Source of the DNA: Actinomycetota bacterium | GTDB lineage: Bacteria > Actinomycetota > Acidimicrobiia > IMCC26256 > PALSA-610 | Direction of reading: 5' to 3' | Assembly (NCBI GenBank): GCA_005779395.1 | Contig: SXJP01000023.1 | Coordinates: forward strand, 30,014 to 94,013 | DNA: 64,000 nucleotides | Made by a program: the position numbers and the translations under genes | Part shown: in pieces, positions 62,418 to 64,000 of the stretch | Layout: each line of letters begins with the position of its first letter | Position numbering within the stretch: the first letter of the stretch is position 1 | Notes under the pieces: model-generated | Databases searched by the model: none | What the model saw: only the letters and a program-made list of their open reading frames with translations | What the model was told of the DNA's origin: nothing

Positions 62418-63263
62418 TTATTCCTCGCCGATCTTCACTCGAGTAAATCGAGCGACCGTTACTGAGTCACCGACTGACTTGAGAAGCTGCCCGATCGTGG
62501 TCTTGTTGTCTTTCACAAATGGCTGGTCTACGAGGCAAATGGTCTTGTAGAAGCCGTTGAGTTTGCCGTCGACGATCTTCTCGAGCGCGTTCTCTGGCTT
62601 GCCCTCCTCGCGGGTTTGGGCTTCGAGCACCTTGCGCTCAGCTGCGACTTCCTCGACGGGAACCTGGTCTCGGCTCACGAACCGCGGCGCCGCACTTGCG
62701 ATGTGCAGAGCAAGGTCGTGAGCAACGGCCTGTGCGTTCGCATCGCTACGGTCGGCTCCGGCTAGCTCGACGAGAACGCCGATTACGCCACGCTCATTCT
62801 GGATGTGCTTGTAGGCATCGAGCACACCAGTAGCTGACTCGAAGCGGGCGACACGACCGAGCGTCATCTTCTCGCCAAGCGTTCCGGCGAACTGAGTGAT
62901 CGCTTCTTCGACAGTGGTCCCGTCGACGGTTGTTGTGGCAATGTCGTCAGAGTTCACCGCAACTACCTGCGCTGCGAGCTTTGCAACCATGTCCTTAAAC
63001 AGCGGGCCCTTGGCTACGAAGTCTGTCTCGCAGTTCAACTCGACGAGCACCGCAAGATCGCCAGAACAAAGAACGTCGATAGCTCCCTGGTCTGCTTCGC
63101 GGCCAGCTCGTTTCGAGGCACCAGCGAGATTGCGCTCACGCAACCAGTCTTTTGCAGCATCGAGGTCGCCACCACTTTCGGTGAGTGCCTTCTTGCAGTC
63201 CATCATCCCGGCGCCTGTGATCTTGCGTAGCGCCGCTACGTCTTTGGCCGCGATGTCAGCCAT
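62418..63263 (-). CDS. tsf: Translation elongation factor Ts
   Basis: EF-Ts exchanges GDP for GTP on EF-Tu. The 281-residue protein shows [19 protein letters not shown] near 9-27, EADQGAI, and [10 protein letters not shown] with the TDFV motif that enters EF-Tu. GAGGA lies before the ATG. It is downstream of rpsB by 45 bases and upstream of pyrH by seven, the standard operon. Confidence 0.97.
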   Translation of the reverse strand: MADIAAKDVAALRKITGAGMMDCKKALTESGGDLDAAKDWLRERNLAGASKRAGREADQGAIDVLCSGDLAVLVELNCETDFVAKGPLFKDMVAKLAAQVVAVNSDDIATTTVDGTTVEEAITQFAGTLGEKMTLGRVARFESATGVLDAYKHIQNERGVIGVLVELAGADRSDANAQAVAHDLALHIASAAPRFVSRDQVPVEEVAAERKVLEAQTREEGKPENALEKIVDGKLNGFYKTICLVDQPFVKDNKTTIGQLLKSVGDSVTVARFTRVKIGEE

Positions 63264-63308
63264 ATGTCCTCTTCTCGTTTTCTTGAATGTCTAGTTCGTT
63301 ACTAAGCG

Positions 63309-64000
63309 CTATTCGGCGGCCGTAACGGCTTCGGTTTCGGAAGCTTCGCCAACTGCGACTTCTGGCTCAGTTGGCTTCTCTTCGGCCTTTGCCGCTGCAG
63401 CACGAGCTTCGATTTCACGCTGTTTTGCAGCGGCAGCGTCGCGAGCTTCGGCCTGGCGTGCCGCAAACTCTGCCTGTTCTTCTGGCGTGCGAACTGGGGC
63501 AGCTGGTTTGGCCGCGACTTTCGGTGCTGCACCTTCTGAGCGGGTGCCAGCGCGGCGCTTGCTGTTTAGTTGCTTGCCTTCGATGATGGCGTCGGCAATC
63601 ACGCGACACAGCAGGTTCGTGGAGCGCATCGCGTCGTCATTACCCGGGATCACATAGTCGATGACATCTGGGTCGCAGTTCGTGTCAACGACAGCGATAA
63701 CCGGAATGCCGAGTCGGTTGGCTTCGGTAACGGCAATGTGCTCTTTGTTCGTGTCGATCACAAAAATCGCGTCCGGGATGCGGTCCATGTTCTTGATCCC
63801 GCCGAGGTTGCGCTCAAGCTTCACGACCTCGCGGCGTACTTTCAGACCTTCTTTCTTGATCATCAGGTCGATGTCGCCGGTCTCGATCGTTCGCTGGCGC
63901 TCATGAGCAGAAAGCCCTCTTTCATGAACGGAATCCTGAAACCCGAGCAGGTCCCCTTGAGCGGCTGTCCGCGCATGGCCGAGCAGTCGATCAGCTTTCC
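63309..64000 (-). CDS. rpsB: Ribosomal protein S2, partial (5' part missing or disrupted)
   Basis: S2 is a small-subunit protein needed for S1 binding and initiation. Homology is clear from about 63905 down to the stop: [70 protein letters not shown] and [11 protein letters not shown], followed by an Ala/Glu-rich tail of ~75 residues. The frame stays open to the window edge, but 63906-64000 does not show the expected RWLGG-x-LTNF region, and third-position GC falls in that frame. The gene is either broken or chimeric here; the true start is not in the window. Confidence 0.85.
   Translation of the reverse strand, partial: KADRLLGHARTAAQGDLLGFQDSVHERGLSAHERQRTIETGDIDLMIKKEGLKVRREVVKLERNLGGIKNMDRIPDAIFVIDTNKEHIAVTEANRLGIPVIAVVDTNCDPDVIDYVIPGNDDAMRSTNLLCRVIADAIIEGKQLNSKRRAGTRSEGAAPKVAAKPAAPVRTPEEQAEFAARQAEARDAAAAKQREIEARAAAAKAEEKPTEPEVAVGEASETEAVTAAE

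Noticed and set aside
1..64000. CRISPR arrays, tRNAs, rRNAs, transposases, integrases and attachment sites
   Set aside because: No regularly spaced repeats, cloverleaf sequences or recombinase motifs were recognised on either strand by reading; a dedicated scan was not possible.

Overview
The window looks like chromosomal DNA from a high-GC Gram-positive bacterium, probably an actinobacterium near Acidimicrobiia. This is inferred from the gene order rpsB-tsf-pyrH-frr-cdsA-dxr-rseP, frequent GTG and TTG starts, an APS-type CysH with CysDN, mycobacterial-style lipoproteins, and dense 4-bp stop/start overlaps. No rRNA, tRNA, CRISPR array, insertion sequence, integrase or phage gene was recognised.

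Layout. (1) 96-13081: a glycosyltransferase-methyltransferase fusion, then two copies of a convergent module that pairs a large GT-C-like membrane protein with a membrane-anchored alkaline-phosphatase-fold enzyme, plus an acyltransferase-3 protein and a further GT-C-like protein. (2) 13290-18073: a sulfate assimilation operon (sulfite reductase, cysH, cysD, cysN). It is followed by a methyltransferase, an alpha/beta hydrolase and ispG. (3) 21139-50697: a glycan locus. It holds nucleotide-sugar genes (an epimerase, a CapD/PglF-like dehydratase, a DegT aminotransferase, a UDP-sugar 6-dehydrogenase), a WecA/MraY-like initiating transferase, about eleven glycosyltransferases, a polysaccharide deacetylase, acetyltransferases, six sulfotransferase-like proteins and a Wzm/Wzt ABC exporter. 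(4) 50851-56718: exported proteins, namely a TolB-like propeller, a one-pass protein, two lipoproteins and a small secreted protein with a strong hairpin behind it. (5) 57048-64000: housekeeping genes rseP, dxr, cdsA, frr, pyrH, tsf and rpsB, all on the minus strand.

How it may work together. ATP sulfurylase (CysDN) makes APS for cysteine synthesis, and with an APS kinase (not in this window) would also feed PAPS to the sulfotransferases. The WecA-like enzyme would start an undecaprenyl-linked glycan on a 4-amino-sugar made by the dehydratase/aminotransferase/acetyltransferase set. The glycosyltransferases would extend it, the sulfotransferases decorate it, and Wzm/Wzt export it. The GT-C and phosphatase-fold proteins could modify it outside the membrane. 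The most interesting reading is a sulfated surface polysaccharide system in an actinobacterium. It lies between rseP and ispG, which usually sit next to each other in actinobacteria. The last ~95 bases do not fit rpsB and may be an assembly junction or a break.
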